A model generated the notes under the pieces. That model saw only the letters and a list, made by a program, of their open reading frames with translations. It made no database searches and was not told where the DNA came from. The position numbers were made by a program, and so were the translations under genes. From contig NZ_CP091510.1 of the NCBI RefSeq assembly GCF_022870905.1, positions 496,001 through 560,000 on the forward strand: DNA of 64,000 nucleotides, written 5' to 3'. Shown here piece after piece: positions 49,208-59,055 of the stretch. Positions within the stretch are counted from its first letter, which is position 1; each line of letters opens with the position of its first letter. Origin of the DNA: Neisseria arctica. Its GTDB lineage: Bacteria > Pseudomonadota > Gammaproteobacteria > Burkholderiales > Neisseriaceae.

Positions 49208-50125
49208 ATGCAAACCAACATTTTATTGAAAACTTTCTCTGCCGGCGTCTTGGCATTGGCACTGGCGGCTTGTGGTGGTCAAAAAGAAACTGCACCTGCC
49301 GCTGCTTCGGTGGCCTCAGGTGTTGCTGATACTGCTGTTGATAAAAAAGAAATTGTTTTCGGTACAACAGTAGGTGATTTCGGCGATATGGTGAAAGACC
49401 AAATCCAGCCTGCGTTGGAGAAAAAAGGCTATAAAGTGAAGCTGGTTGAGTTTACCGATTATGTTCGCCCGAACTTGGCTTTGGCCGAAGGTGAGTTAGA
49501 TATCAATGTGTTTCAACATAAACCTTATTTGGATAATTTCAAAAAAGAGCATAACTTAGACATTACAGAAGTATTCCAAGTACCGACTGCTCCCTTGGGA
49601 TTGTATCCAGGTAAGCTGAAATCATTGGATGAAGTGAAAGATGGTAGTAGTGTATCTGCACCGAACGATCCTTCCAACTTCGCCCGCGCTTTGGTTATGT
49701 TGGATGAATTGGGTTGGATTACTTTGAAAGAGGGCGTAAACCCGCTAACTGCTTCTAAAAACGATATCGCCCAAAATCTGAAAAATATTAAGATTGTTGA
49801 ACTGGAGGCAGCTCAGTTGCCGCGTAGTCGTGCAGACGTTGACTTTGCAATCGTAACCGGCAACTATGCTATGAGCAGCGGTATGAAATTGACCGAAACT
49901 CTGTTCCAAGAACCTAGCTTTGCTTATGTAAACTGGTCTGCTGTGAAAACTGCTGATAAAGACAGCCAATGGGTGAAAGATGTAACCGAAGCTTATAATA
50001 CTGATGAATTCAAAGCTTATGCGCACAAGCGTTTCCAAGGTTACAAATATCCTGCGGTTTGGGGTGAACAAGCCGTTGCCGGAGCTTCTGCTGAAGCCGC
50101 CTCTGCGGCATCCGCTGCCAAATAA
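49208..50125 (+). CDS. metQ: methionine-binding lipoprotein MetQ
   Basis: The 305-residue NlpA-family lipoprotein has the lipobox LAAC (Cys about 22). The binding domain starts at EIVFGTTVGDFGDMVKDQI and contains LVEFTDYVRPNLALAEGELD and NVFQHKPYLDNF, which line the methionine pocket. The C-terminus is an alanine/serine-rich tail (AGASAEAASAASAAK) beyond the domain. AAGGAG precedes the ATG. In meningococcus the lipidated form is needed to work with MetNI. Confidence 0.95.
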   Translation: MQTNILLKTFSAGVLALALAACGGQKETAPAAASVASGVADTAVDKKEIVFGTTVGDFGDMVKDQIQPALEKKGYKVKLVEFTDYVRPNLALAEGELDINVFQHKPYLDNFKKEHNLDITEVFQVPTAPLGLYPGKLKSLDEVKDGSSVSAPNDPSNFARALVMLDELGWITLKEGVNPLTASKNDIAQNLKNIKIVELEAAQLPRSRADVDFAIVTGNYAMSSGMKLTETLFQEPSFAYVNWSAVKTADKDSQWVKDVTEAYNTDEFKAYAHKRFQGYKYPAVWGEQAVAGASAEAASAASAAK

Positions 50126-50144
50126 GCTATATTTTCCGGTTGAT

Positions 50145-50177
50145 AAAAACGCCTGTCCTGTTAGGAGAGGCGTTTTT
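50145..50177 (+). terminator. metQ terminator
   Basis: AAAAACGCCT pairs with AGGCGTTTTT, with an inner CCTGTTAGG stem. It lies about 20 bases after metQ. Confidence 0.85.
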
Positions 50178-50331
50178 GTTTATCGTCTATATTTGAATAA
50201 AGATTTAGATGTCGATAAAAAGGTTATTGATTCGATGCAGAATCGTTATGTCAACTTGAGGAAATGGCTCGGTGATTTACAGGTTTTACCAGTAGAAAAT
50301 ATATCTGAAACTGCATCATGGTGATATATGC

Positions 50332-50370
50332 CGTCTGAACGTTTCAGGTGGCATATATCAATCAGAATAA
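50332..50370. repeat. AT-type DUS hairpin downstream of coaD
   Basis: TGATATATGCC and GGCATATATCA flank one good and one diverged DUS. It may end coaD transcripts on the minus strand, though the T-tract is poor. Confidence 0.5.
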
Positions 50371-50413
50371 ATAGAAGAGCATATTGCGCGGAATGTGTTG
50401 TTGGAATTTCGTA

Positions 50414-50932
50414 TCAGGACAATTTGGCAGCAGTTTCGTGGTCGCGCAGAATTTTTTCATATACGGGGCCTGGAATATATCGGCGTACCACATCACGCCA
50501 GCCCTCCGGACCAACCATGCCTTTAACCATTGTAGATGATACTTCGGCAAATTCCCGTGGCGGCATCAGCAATACGGTGGAGATTTGGGGCTGCAAATCA
50601 CTATTGATATAGCGCATTGAGCGTTCATATTCATAATCTGAAGCTGTTCGTATGCCGCGCACAATAAATTGGGCGTCGATGCTGCGTGCATAATTTACTA
50701 AAAAACGATTACCAAACGAAGTAATACGTACGTTTGGAAACTCTTTGGTAGTGGCCTCCAGCATTTCAATGCGTTCTTGTACGCTGTATGTGCTGCGTTT
50801 GTCAGGATTAACGCCGATGGCAACGATCAATTCGTCAAATAAAGCTTGTGCTTCGCGTATCATCCATAAATGGCCGTTGGTAGGAGGGTCGAAGCTGCCG
50901 GCATAAACCGCGCGACGGATAGTTTGGTTCAT
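50414..50932 (-). CDS. coaD: phosphopantetheine adenylyltransferase
   Basis: CoaD transfers AMP to 4'-phosphopantetheine in coenzyme A synthesis. The 172 residues show the nucleotidyltransferase motif [14 protein letters not shown] with the HxGH-like histidine, [12 protein letters not shown], and the C-terminal VSSTMVKGM. It appears monocistronic. Confidence 0.96.
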   Translation of the reverse strand: MNQTIRRAVYAGSFDPPTNGHLWMIREAQALFDELIVAIGVNPDKRSTYSVQERIEMLEATTKEFPNVRITSFGNRFLVNYARSIDAQFIVRGIRTASDYEYERSMRYINSDLQPQISTVLLMPPREFAEVSSTMVKGMVGPEGWRDVVRRYIPGPVYEKILRDHETAAKLS

Positions 50933-50994
50933 ATTGATACGATGTTATTTAATGCAGATTGCAGCATAAACGCCCAAACTGATGATGTCAAAGA

Positions 50995-51029
50995 AAATGC
51001 CGCCTGAAGGTTTTTCAGACGGCATTTTT
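50995..51029. terminator. DUS-pair terminator between coaD and the BI-1 gene
   Basis: AAAATGCCGCCTGAA pairs with TTCAGACGGCATTTT. T-rich flanks on both sides make it usable as the terminator of the BI-1 gene on the minus strand. Confidence 0.7.
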
Positions 51030-51093
51030 ATTTAATAACTTTTAAAAACAGCTCATATATCGTATCGTCGTATAGGCTATTTTAGGATGCTGC

Positions 51094-51789
51094 TTAATCT
51101 TCACCGGTGAGGGAGGTCAAGATATGCAGCAGGCTGCTAAAGATATTGTAAATTGAAATGAAGATGGTTAAAGCGGCACTGATATGGCTGGTTTCGCCAC
51201 CGTCAATTACAGTGCGGATTTGATACATAATCAGTAGTGAGCTGAAAATCACAAAGCCGGCAGAAATCGTGAGGCTTAAAGCGGGAATTTGCAGGAAGAT
51301 ATTCGCAATTACGCCAACCATCAATACTACCGCTCCAACCGTTAAGAAACGACCCAAAGACTGCATATCGGCGTTGGTGCGTCTTGCTAAGGCAGACATG
51401 GTAAAGAAAACCGCTGCTGTCATGACTGCCGCAATACCGACTATTTGTGCGCCATTGCTAAAGCTCAATGTGTATTGAAGAAGAGGACTAATCAATACGC
51501 CCATGCCGAAAGTAAATACCATAAGCAAAGCAGCGCCGGTATTGCTATAGCGGTTTTTTTCAATCAAAAAACACATGCCGTAGAAAAAGGCGAAGAATAC
51601 GCCTAAAGCTACCCAACGGTTGCCAAATAAACTGAACAGGCTAAAGCCCATTTGGTTGCTTAAAAATGCGCCGAGGGCACAGGGGATAAATGATAGACCT
51701 AGTAGGCCATAGGTTTTTTGCAGTACGGTATTTTTTTGTACTGCGCCGGGGGCGGCTGGTTGTGTGTAATCGTAAACGTCGCGTTGCAT
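51094..51789 (-). CDS. Bax inhibitor-1/YccA family membrane protein
   Basis: The 231 residues form seven hydrophobic helices typical of BI-1/TMBIM proteins. The N-terminal cytoplasmic stretch RDVYDYTQPAAPGAVQKNTVLQKTYGLLGLSF and the C-terminal ISIYNIFSSLLHILTSL match the YbhL/YccA group. The E. coli relatives YccA and YbhL are FtsH-linked or calcium-leak proteins; the role here is unknown. Confidence 0.9.
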   Translation of the reverse strand: MQRDVYDYTQPAAPGAVQKNTVLQKTYGLLGLSFIPCALGAFLSNQMGFSLFSLFGNRWVALGVFFAFFYGMCFLIEKNRYSNTGAALLMVFTFGMGVLISPLLQYTLSFSNGAQIVGIAAVMTAAVFFTMSALARRTNADMQSLGRFLTVGAVVLMVGVIANIFLQIPALSLTISAGFVIFSSLLIMYQIRTVIDGGETSHISAALTIFISIYNIFSSLLHILTSLTGED

Positions 51790-52315
51790 GGCGTTTGCTT
51801 CCTTTTATTTAGATAGTAAGTACGTTGTTGAAGAAAAATGATTTTAACAGCAAATCATGAAAAATGTTGAAAAATTCTCTCAAATAAATGTGAGTTCCTA
51901 AAAATTTTATCAGAATAGTTTATTTATGTTGGTATTGGACATGAGCCGGAAAAATATCATGTGGCGGTACATTTCGCTTACTTCAAAAAATTAGGGGAGT
52001 TTACTGAAAATACAAGAAGTTGGAAGAAAGTAATTTACTTATGTAGGATAATGGGTGGAGTAATTTCGTATTGAACCATCTTTCTGGTAACGGGATACTA
52101 CATTTCTTTCAATCTTAAATGATTGAAGAAATTAAGAGTATTTTTAGAGCTTGTATTTAATTGGGCGATATGTGCAAAATAAGGCTGATTTGTTGGCAAT
52201 CCCAAGCTATAATCCGAGAATGCCGTGTAGAAACGGCTTGTGCTGCTGATGGCAGACAATATGAAATTCAATTCATTTATCAAGGTAAACAGACCGTCAC
52301 TTAGGAGAAAAGATT
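51790..52315. other. intergenic region of 526 bases
   Basis: It separates the divergent BI-1 and CoA-transferase genes. It is AT-rich, has no DUS core, and I see no supported gene. An open stretch of about 50 codons without a start lies around 51925-52075 (reading EPEKYHVAVHFAYFKK). It could be a gene remnant but matches nothing I recognise. AGGAG near 52304 serves the CoA-transferase start. Confidence 0.45.
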
Positions 52316-53842
52316 ATGACTGCTGCAAATAATTACGAGCGCGTACAGCACGCAGGTTTGCGTGAAAAAATTATGAGCGCGGAGCAGGCAGCCGAATTCA
52401 TTCAAAACGGTATGAATGTAGGTATCAGCGGCTTTACTGGTGCAGGCTATCCTAAAGCCGTGCCAACAGCGTTGGCAAAGCGCATGGAAGAGGCGCATGC
52501 ACGTGGTGAGGAATTCGGTATCGGCATGTTGACCGGTGCTTCTACCGCAGATGAGTGCGACGGTGTATTGGCGCGTGCGCAAGGTATCAAATTCCGCACG
52601 CCGTTCCAATCTGATCCCACTTTGCGCAAACAAATTAACGCAGGCGCTACCAACTATATTGACGTGCATCTGTCTCACTTGGAGCAGCAAGTGCGCTACG
52701 GCTTTTTTGGAGAAATGGACGTTGCGTTGATTGAAGTAACCGGTATTTTGCCTGATGGCCGTTTAATCCCTTCGTTGGGTATCGGTACTAATAACCAATG
52801 GTTGAAATCTGCCAAAAAAGTAATCGTTGAGGTTAACAGCCGCCAAAATATTTTGCTTGAAGGTATGCACGATATTCATCCTGATATCGGTGTGCCGCCG
52901 AACCGTAAACCGATTCCGATCACAGCGCCGAATGACCGTATCGGTTCCCCTTATTTGGAATGTGATCCGGATAAAATTGTTGCGGTGGTATTAACCGATT
53001 TGCCTGACCGTAACAGTAAATTTGCCGATCCGGATGATAATTCAAAACGCATTGCCGCCCAAATTATCGATTTCTTCTCTCATGAAGTGAAAATGGGCCG
53101 TATGCCGAAAAACCTTCTGCCGTTGCAATCCGGTGTGGGTAACGTAGCCAATGCCGTATTGGCAGGTCTGCAAGATGGCCCGTTTGAGAACCTGACCGGC
53201 TATACCGAAGTATTGCAAGACGGTATGTTGGATTTGATTCTTTCCGGCAAAATGCTGTCTGCTTCGGCAACCGCATTGTCATTCAGCCCGGATGCGCTAG
53301 ACCGTTTTAATGCCAATATTGAAACGTTGAGATCAAAAATTATTCTGCGCCCGCAGGAAGTTACCAACCATCCCGAAGTGTCGCGCCGTTTAGGTGTGAT
53401 TGCGATGAATGCAATGATCGAGTGTGATATTTACGGTAACGTAAATTCTACCCACATCATGGGAACCAATATGATGAACGGTATTGGTGGTTCGGGCGAC
53501 TTTGCACGCAATGCCTTCTTGTCTTTCTTTGTGACTCCTTCTGTCGCAAAAGACGGTGCGATTTCTTGCATCGTACCGATGGTGTCGCATCACGACCATA
53601 CCGAACACGATGTGATGGTATTGGTAACAGAGCAAGGTTTGGCTGATTTGCGTGGTAAGTCTCCGCGTCAACGTGCCAAACTGATTATTGAAAATTGTGC
53701 GCATCCGGATTATCGTCCGATGTTGAAAGAATACTATGAGCGCGCTGAAAAAGCAGGTGGTCTGCATACTCCTCATGTTCTGAACGAGGCGTTGTCATGG
53801 CATCAGCGTTTTGTAGAAACTGGTGATATGCGCATCAAATAA
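52316..53842 (+). CDS. acetyl-CoA hydrolase/transferase family (succinyl-CoA:acetate CoA-transferase)
   Basis: The 508-residue enzyme moves CoA between carboxylates. N-terminal GISGFTGAGYPKAVPTAL, the oxyanion-region LQSGVGNVANAVLAGL, catalytic-glutamate region LTGYTEVLQDGMLD and C-terminal GGSGDFARNAF are typical of the Cat1/AarC/ScpC group. I infer succinyl-CoA:acetate transfer from family; acetyl-CoA hydrolysis is possible. AGGAG and a strong terminator mark a single-gene unit. Confidence 0.88.
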   Translation: MTAANNYERVQHAGLREKIMSAEQAAEFIQNGMNVGISGFTGAGYPKAVPTALAKRMEEAHARGEEFGIGMLTGASTADECDGVLARAQGIKFRTPFQSDPTLRKQINAGATNYIDVHLSHLEQQVRYGFFGEMDVALIEVTGILPDGRLIPSLGIGTNNQWLKSAKKVIVEVNSRQNILLEGMHDIHPDIGVPPNRKPIPITAPNDRIGSPYLECDPDKIVAVVLTDLPDRNSKFADPDDNSKRIAAQIIDFFSHEVKMGRMPKNLLPLQSGVGNVANAVLAGLQDGPFENLTGYTEVLQDGMLDLILSGKMLSASATALSFSPDALDRFNANIETLRSKIILRPQEVTNHPEVSRRLGVIAMNAMIECDIYGNVNSTHIMGTNMMNGIGGSGDFARNAFLSFFVTPSVAKDGAISCIVPMVSHHDHTEHDVMVLVTEQGLADLRGKSPRQRAKLIIENCAHPDYRPMLKEYYERAEKAGGLHTPHVLNEALSWHQRFVETGDMRIK

Positions 53843-53861
53843 GTATCAGAATTGCTTGATT

Positions 53862-53888
53862 AAAACCTCTGCTTAGGCAGAGGTTTTT
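53862..53888 (+). terminator. CoA-transferase gene terminator
   Basis: AAAACCTCTGC-TTAG-GCAGAGGTTTTTGC is a perfect Rho-independent terminator 20 bases after the stop. Confidence 0.92.
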
Positions 53889-54137
53889 GCTTCATAGAGA
53901 TGATATTAAGATTTTCAGGTATAGTTTCTTAATTGTTACTTATGATCTGGGTATTTTGATTAAGTTATTGCCAAATAAATAATCGATAAGAAGGGCCGTC
54001 TGAAAGTTGACTGATGCCAACATACTAGATTATTCAGTTTTTTGTATATATGAAGCATAGAATTTCTGTGGTCGAATAAATTCTAGGCCAGTATTTAAAA
54101 ATGTTTGGTTACGCTAGTTATTTTCGGCGGAGATAAG
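53889..54137. other. intergenic region between two terminators
   Basis: Together with the flanking hairpins this spacer runs to 352 bases between converging genes. It holds one DUS core near 53995 (GGGCCGTCTGAA) and AT-rich sequence. No gene is visible. Confidence 0.5.
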
Positions 54138-54176
54138 TAAAACCAAGCCATATGGTGATGGCTTGGTTTGATTTTT
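54138..54176. terminator. bidirectional terminator downstream of yggX
   Basis: AAACCAAGCCAT pairs with ATGGCTTGGTTT. The plus strand continues GATTTTTATT and the minus strand TTTTACTT. Confidence 0.82.
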
Positions 54177-54194
54177 ATTGGCTAATCAAAGAAG

Positions 54195-54464
54195 TTACTC
54201 TTGGGGTGTATAGCCTTGCACATGGTCGGCTCCATCGCCGAAGAAATAATTTTCCATTTGCTGTGCAAGATATTGACGGGCACGGGGGTCTGCCAAGCTC
54301 AAACGGTTTTCATTAATCAACATGGTCTGATGACGTGTCCATGCCTCCCATGCTTCTTGTGATACATTTTCAAAAATACGCTTCCCCAACTCATTGGGAA
54401 GAGGTGCGAATTTCATACCGGGGGCTTCTTTGCCCAATTTCACGCAGTGAACCATACGGGTCAT
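54195..54464 (-). CDS. YggX-family Fe(II)-trafficking / oxidative-damage protein
   Basis: The 89 residues match YggX throughout: N-terminal [13 protein letters not shown] with the conserved cysteine at position 7, [26 protein letters not shown], and [15 protein letters not shown]. YggX protects iron-sulfur clusters from oxidation. It lies downstream of argA on the same strand after 74 bases. Confidence 0.95.
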   Translation of the reverse strand: MTRMVHCVKLGKEAPGMKFAPLPNELGKRIFENVSQEAWEAWTRHQTMLINENRLSLADPRARQYLAQQMENYFFGDGADHVQGYTPQE

Positions 54465-54538
54465 GGTGTCGTTCCTTTGAGAATGATTCAGACGGCTTTT
54501 ATTTTAGCCGAATGCAGACAACCTGTATATTGTGGGAT

Positions 54539-55852
54539 TTAGATCCGATAAACAAATACTTTGGATTTGCGTCCGCTATCATCATATTCGCGGCGACGCT
54601 CGGTGGGCAGTTGGTCTACCGAAGCCGTTTGGAAGCCGCGCTCGATGAACCATTCGCCAGTATGGGTGGATAGGGCAAAAAGAGTATGGATACCGCGTGC
54701 TTTCGCTTGGTTGATCAAATGCTCAAGTAAGAGTTCACCGTACCCGCTATCTTGTGCTTCGGGTGAAACGACTAAACAAGCCAATTCTCCCACACCCGCT
54801 TCATCAAAGGTTTTCAAGATGACACAGCCGTAGATATGACCGTCGTGTTCTAATACGGAAAATTCGCTAATGTGGTTTTCAAGATATTCACGGCTGCGGC
54901 GCAATAGAACACCGGACTCTTCCAAGGGGCGTATTAAGGTAATGATGGCTGCAATGTCGCTGCTGGTAGCCTGACGAATGTTGATAAACGGGTTTCGGGC
55001 AATAGATGTACCTGCGCCATGCCGTGTGAATAGTTCGCGAATCAGGCTGCCGTCTTGGAGGCCGCTAAGTATTTGTGTGCGGCTTACACCATTTTCGACA
55101 GCATTGATCGCATGGCCGATAAGGCGGCGTTGTTGGTCATGGATACGGTCTGAGTTTAAATATTCTTGTGCTTCGCGGGCAGAGAGGTTGTCGAGTAACA
55201 GGCCTTGTTTATCGAGAATACCTTCCTGCTCGGTCAGGTAAATCAATTTTTCGGCGGCTAAGGCGATGGCAACTGCCTCGGCAATATCACCCATGCTGAG
55301 ATTGAAAGTTTTTCCGCTCAGAGAATAGCCGAGCGGGCTGATTAATACCAATGTGCCGTTATCCAAATATTGGCGGATGGCTTCAGTATCAATTTTACGG
55401 ATACGGCCGGTATAGCCCATATCTATACCGTCGATTACACCCAACGGGCGAGCAGAAACCATATTGCCGCCAGCTGTGCGTAGAGGTTTATTGCGATAAG
55501 GAGAAGGTGCGATACCTACAGCTAATGCGGCTTCTATTTCGTAACGCAGCATACCGCTGGCTTGTTTGGCACGAATAAGAGTGGTTTCATCGGTAATGCG
55601 GCGGTTGTTGTAATATTCCGGAGTAATGCTGTCTGCTTCGAGTAGACTATTGATTTGGCTTCTCGAGCCGTGTACGACTACAAGTTTCACACCTAAGCTA
55701 GCCAGCAGGTTTAGGTCGGATGCGATCGAACGTAGGGTAGCTCCCTCTAACAGTGTGCTGGAGATGCCGATAACGAGAGTTTTGCCCCGTAGATAGTTAA
55801 TATAGGGGGCGGCTTCACGAAAGTCGGGAACGAAAAATTCGGAATGACTCAT
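54539..55852 (-). CDS. argA: N-acetylglutamate synthase
   Basis: ArgA makes N-acetylglutamate from glutamate and acetyl-CoA, the first step of arginine synthesis. The 437 residues have an N-terminal amino-acid-kinase domain (about 1-285, KLVVVHGSRSQIN) that binds arginine. A C-terminal GNAT domain (about 290-435) contains LACLVVSPEAQDSGYGELLLEHL. It starts 7 bases after the zinc-ribbon gene stop. Confidence 0.94.
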   Translation of the reverse strand: MSHSEFFVPDFREAAPYINYLRGKTLVIGISSTLLEGATLRSIASDLNLLASLGVKLVVVHGSRSQINSLLEADSITPEYYNNRRITDETTLIRAKQASGMLRYEIEAALAVGIAPSPYRNKPLRTAGGNMVSARPLGVIDGIDMGYTGRIRKIDTEAIRQYLDNGTLVLISPLGYSLSGKTFNLSMGDIAEAVAIALAAEKLIYLTEQEGILDKQGLLLDNLSAREAQEYLNSDRIHDQQRRLIGHAINAVENGVSRTQILSGLQDGSLIRELFTRHGAGTSIARNPFINIRQATSSDIAAIITLIRPLEESGVLLRRSREYLENHISEFSVLEHDGHIYGCVILKTFDEAGVGELACLVVSPEAQDSGYGELLLEHLINQAKARGIHTLFALSTHTGEWFIERGFQTASVDQLPTERRREYDDSGRKSKVFVYRI

Positions 55853-55859
55853 TTTCGGC

Positions 55860-56270
55860 TTAGCGCAGTAAGAAAAGGTAGAAAAGTTGCATGATCAATA
55901 CGGTAAGGGCCACCATTGAAGCCATGGTCCAGTTGAAGCCTTCTTTGGCATCTTTTTGTGAGGCGGCTTGATTGGTGGGTTCTCGTTTGGTCGTAGTAGT
56001 CAGCATATTATCGAGCAAGTCGGCAATTTCGTGCTTGCTCATGGTTTTTTGCTTGCGGACTTGAGGGCCTAGGCTATGAACCAGCTTTACGTCGGTGATG
56101 GCATTAGGTAATTGGCCTGGTTTGACATTTTTAGGCATCTCGCGGGTATGGTGTTTGGCTTGGAACAAACCTTCGCATTTGCTGCACACGACATAGCCTT
56201 GGGCAACATTAAGTTGGTTGTCTTTAACCCATAGCTGGGTTTTACAGTGCGGACACACGCTGACTGGCAT
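55860..56270 (-). CDS. zinc-ribbon (MJ0042-type) membrane protein
   Basis: The 136 residues start with MPVSVCPHCKTQ and continue to VVCSKCEGLF, a four-cysteine zinc ribbon. A disordered middle and one C-terminal membrane helix (ALTVLIMQLFYLFLLR) follow. I prefer the ATG at 56270 to an in-frame TTG at 56294 because the former begins at the conserved ribbon. It lies directly upstream of argA and downstream of pyrE. Function is unknown. Confidence 0.82.
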   Translation of the reverse strand: MPVSVCPHCKTQLWVKDNQLNVAQGYVVCSKCEGLFQAKHHTREMPKNVKPGQLPNAITDVKLVHSLGPQVRKQKTMSKHEIADLLDNMLTTTTKREPTNQAASQKDAKEGFNWTMASMVALTVLIMQLFYLFLLR

Positions 56271-56338
56271 AATCGGCTCGGCCTTTTGAATCAAGGATAT
56301 ATTATTTTAAGGGGTTTCTGAGTTTGTGTATATCAACT

Positions 56339-56359
56339 ACCGCCTGAGAAAAAGGCGGT
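56339..56359. other. small hairpin after pyrE
   Basis: ACCGCC-TGAGAAAAA-GGCGGT lies 7 bases after the pyrE stop on the minus strand. It lacks a T-tract and may be a weak terminator or processing element. Confidence 0.4.
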
Positions 56360-56365
56360 TAGGTA

Positions 56366-57007
56366 TTACTCTACGCCGTACCGTTCGCGGTATTGCCGAA
56401 CAGGTTCTAAGTAACTTCCAAACTCTTCATTATTGTGTAAGAGGGTGAATAAATCGTTGAGATTTGCAATGGAGATAACCGGCAGACAGTATTGTTGCTC
56501 GACTTCTTGTACCGCCGAAAGTTCGCCGGTGCCTTTTTCCATGCGGTCAAGTGCAATCACAACGCCTGCCGGTTCGGCGTTTTCACCTTGAATCAATTTT
56601 ACTGATTCGCGTACGGAAGTTCCGGCAGATATGACATCATCGATAATCAATACCTTACCTTGTAGCGGTGCGCCAACCAATACGCCGCCTTCGCCATGGT
56701 CTTTCGCTTCTTTCCGGTTGTAGGCAAAAGGTACGTTTATCCCTTTTTCGGCCAGCATCATGGCTGTAGCGGCCGCCAAGATAATGCCTTTATAGGCAGG
56801 GCCGAACAGCATATCAAATTGAACTTTACTGGCAATAATGGCTTCGGCATAAAATTTGGCTAGTGCCAAGGTTCCGGCGCCATCGTTAAATAGACCGGCA
56901 TTGAAGAAGTAAGGAGACTGACGGCCGGCTTTGGTGGTGAATGAACCGAAACGCAAAACATCTTGGCTGAGAGAGAATTTTAAGAAATCTTGGCGGAAAT
57001 CAGACAT
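56366..57007 (-). CDS. pyrE: orotate phosphoribosyltransferase
   Basis: PyrE makes orotidine-5'-phosphate from orotate and PRPP. The 213 residues show the PRPP loop VLIIDDVISAGTSVRES at about 119-135, the orotate region SPYFFNAGLFNDG, and FGPAYKGIILAAA. It is the usual length. The order on the minus strand is pyrE, zinc-ribbon gene, argA. Confidence 0.96.
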   Translation of the reverse strand: MSDFRQDFLKFSLSQDVLRFGSFTTKAGRQSPYFFNAGLFNDGAGTLALAKFYAEAIIASKVQFDMLFGPAYKGIILAAATAMMLAEKGINVPFAYNRKEAKDHGEGGVLVGAPLQGKVLIIDDVISAGTSVRESVKLIQGENAEPAGVVIALDRMEKGTGELSAVQEVEQQYCLPVISIANLNDLFTLLHNNEEFGSYLEPVRQYRERYGVE

Positions 57008-57143
57008 AACGGTCTTTCTTCAAAATAACAAAGGGTAGGGCAAATATGGTCGATTATAGCAAATAAAGAATATGCGTATGGGGTTGTAGCTTTCAGACGG
57101 CCTTGGGTACTTCTTAATTATTATTTTTGAGGGTTGGGAATTT

Positions 57144-58670
57144 TCAGTGTCCGCCGCCGCCTCCGCTGCCAAAGGGCGGTTTGGCAAACCATACTACGGT
57201 AATCATGAGAATAAACAAAATGCTTCCTGCCCAAAATATTTCGTTTGAGCCGATTAAAAAGCCCTGTTGGGAAATGGTGCGGGCTATCGTCCCGTATGCT
57301 TGTGTATCATTCATGCCCAGTTGTACCATACCGTTTAATGCCTCGCGTGTGGCATCGGAATAGGGTGTAATATTTTCTGCCAATTGGGTATGATGCAGGG
57401 CTTCGCGTTTTTCCCACATCGTGGTTACCACAGATACGCCGACACCGCCCATAAATACCCTTAGGAAATTTGATAAGCTGCTTGCGGCGGCGATTTGGGA
57501 GCCTTTCATATTGGAAAGTGTAATGGTGGTAAGCGGCATGAAAAACATAGCTACGCCCAAACCTTGCCAGAATTGCGGCCAAACTACGTTGCCGAAATCC
57601 ATACCGGAATAGAAGGTGGTGCGCCAATAGAAGGTGCCGGCAAAAACCAGAAAGCTGGCACTTACCAACCAGCGCATGTCGAGCTTTCCGCCGAAGCGTC
57701 CGATAATAGGGGATAAAATGACCGGCAGAATGCCGACGGGTGCAGCCGCCAGCCCCGCCCAGGTGGCGGTATATCCGAGGTGCCCCTGTAATACTAGCGG
57801 TAGCAGGGTGAGCGTTCCCATATAGAGCATAAAACCTAGGGAAATAGTGATGACGCCCACGGTAAAATTACGGTCTTTGAAGAGTGATAAGTCAACAATC
57901 GGATATTTTTCGCCCAGCTCCCATACGATAAAGTAGCCTAAGCAGACAGTGGCAATGACAGCCAATAAAATAATTTCTCCTGATGCAAACCAGTCTAATT
58001 CTTTGCCGCGATCAAGCATCATTTGTAATGCACCGACGCCGATAACCATTAAAACCAATCCTGTATAGTCGACAGGTGTCCGTTGTATTTCGGTTTCTCT
58101 GTGGCGCAGATGTTTCCAAGCAACTAATGCGGCAACCAGGCCGATAGGTACGTTGATAAAGAAAATCCAGCCCCAATGCCAATTATCGGAAATCCACCCG
58201 CCTAAGATAGGCCCCATTACCGGAGCGACAACGACAGTCATCGCCCATAAAGCCAGTGCCAATGTCCGTTTTTCGGGAGGATAAGATGCCATCAGCAAGC
58301 TTTGAGAAAGAGGTATGAGCGGCCCCGCGATAAAACCCTGTAATACACGGAATAACACCAATAAGCCCAAACTGTGGGCAATACCGCACAGCCATGACAT
58401 AACAACAAAGCCAATGGTAGAAAAAACAAATACGCGTACTTCACCGAAACGACGGGCCATAAAGCCGGTGAGTGGAACTGAAACGGCATTGGCTACGGCA
58501 AAAGAGGTAATCACCCAGGTTCCTTGTGTCGTAGCCGCTCCTAAATCGCCTGCGATAACGGGAACGGCAACGTTGGCGATGGTGGTGTCCAGCACTTCCA
58601 TAAAAACAGCCATACTCAATGCTAAGGTAACCAACACCAATGGAAGGCCTTTGAGTGGCGGGTGATTCAT
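57144..58670 (-). CDS. farB: DHA2-family efflux pump, FarB/EmrB type
   Basis: The 508-residue pump has about 14 membrane helices. Motif LDTTIANVAVPVIAGDLG near residue 28 and WVITSFAVANAVSVPLTGFMARRFGEVRVFV are typical DHA2 features. The C-terminus ends in a Gly/His stretch (GSGGGGGH). It works with the FarA-like adaptor upstream and an outer-membrane channel. In gonococcus FarAB exports long-chain fatty acids; the substrate here is inferred. AAGGA precedes the ATG. Confidence 0.9.
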   Translation of the reverse strand: MNHPPLKGLPLVLVTLALSMAVFMEVLDTTIANVAVPVIAGDLGAATTQGTWVITSFAVANAVSVPLTGFMARRFGEVRVFVFSTIGFVVMSWLCGIAHSLGLLVLFRVLQGFIAGPLIPLSQSLLMASYPPEKRTLALALWAMTVVVAPVMGPILGGWISDNWHWGWIFFINVPIGLVAALVAWKHLRHRETEIQRTPVDYTGLVLMVIGVGALQMMLDRGKELDWFASGEIILLAVIATVCLGYFIVWELGEKYPIVDLSLFKDRNFTVGVITISLGFMLYMGTLTLLPLVLQGHLGYTATWAGLAAAPVGILPVILSPIIGRFGGKLDMRWLVSASFLVFAGTFYWRTTFYSGMDFGNVVWPQFWQGLGVAMFFMPLTTITLSNMKGSQIAAASSLSNFLRVFMGGVGVSVVTTMWEKREALHHTQLAENITPYSDATREALNGMVQLGMNDTQAYGTIARTISQQGFLIGSNEIFWAGSILFILMITVVWFAKPPFGSGGGGGH

Positions 58671-59055
58671 AATATTTTCCTTTGGATTTCAGACGGCCTG
58701 CCGGATAAGGGCTTGAAACAGCAGTCAGATAATTTTCATTACAACACTTTTTGTTTTTATTTTTAATAGAACGGCCTGTAAATTTTATTGGTTTGGGTAG
58801 CGAAGTGGGTTTCTTACAAAAAGGCCGTTTAAAAGCATAAGTTGCACCAGAAGAAGTTTGTGTTTGAAAATTGTTTGGCAAATCGGAATGGATGCTTTGC
58901 GGAATGTTACCGGAGATAAATCATTCAGACGGCCTTGTACATCAGCCAAGCGATTAAGTAATTCGGCAAATAAGGCCGTCTTTTTTATTGGGAAATACAT
59001 TTTAGACTTAATATAACGGCAGCCTGATAAATTCTTATCCGGCCGCCTAAGGTAT
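58671..59055. other. spacer between farA- and farB-like genes
   Basis: These 385 bases contain two reverse AG-type DUS copies (58688 and 58925 areas) and no supported gene. A 100-codon minus-strand frame across it (58785-59087) overlaps the farA-like 3' end and looks spurious. The pump gene may therefore have its own promoter, or the two genes may be joined by a long spacer. Confidence 0.45.

Noticed and set aside
51921..52075. Open stretch reading EPEKYHVAVHFAYFKKLGEF
   Set aside because: It has no start codon or ribosome-binding site and no recognised family. It is kept only as a possible remnant.
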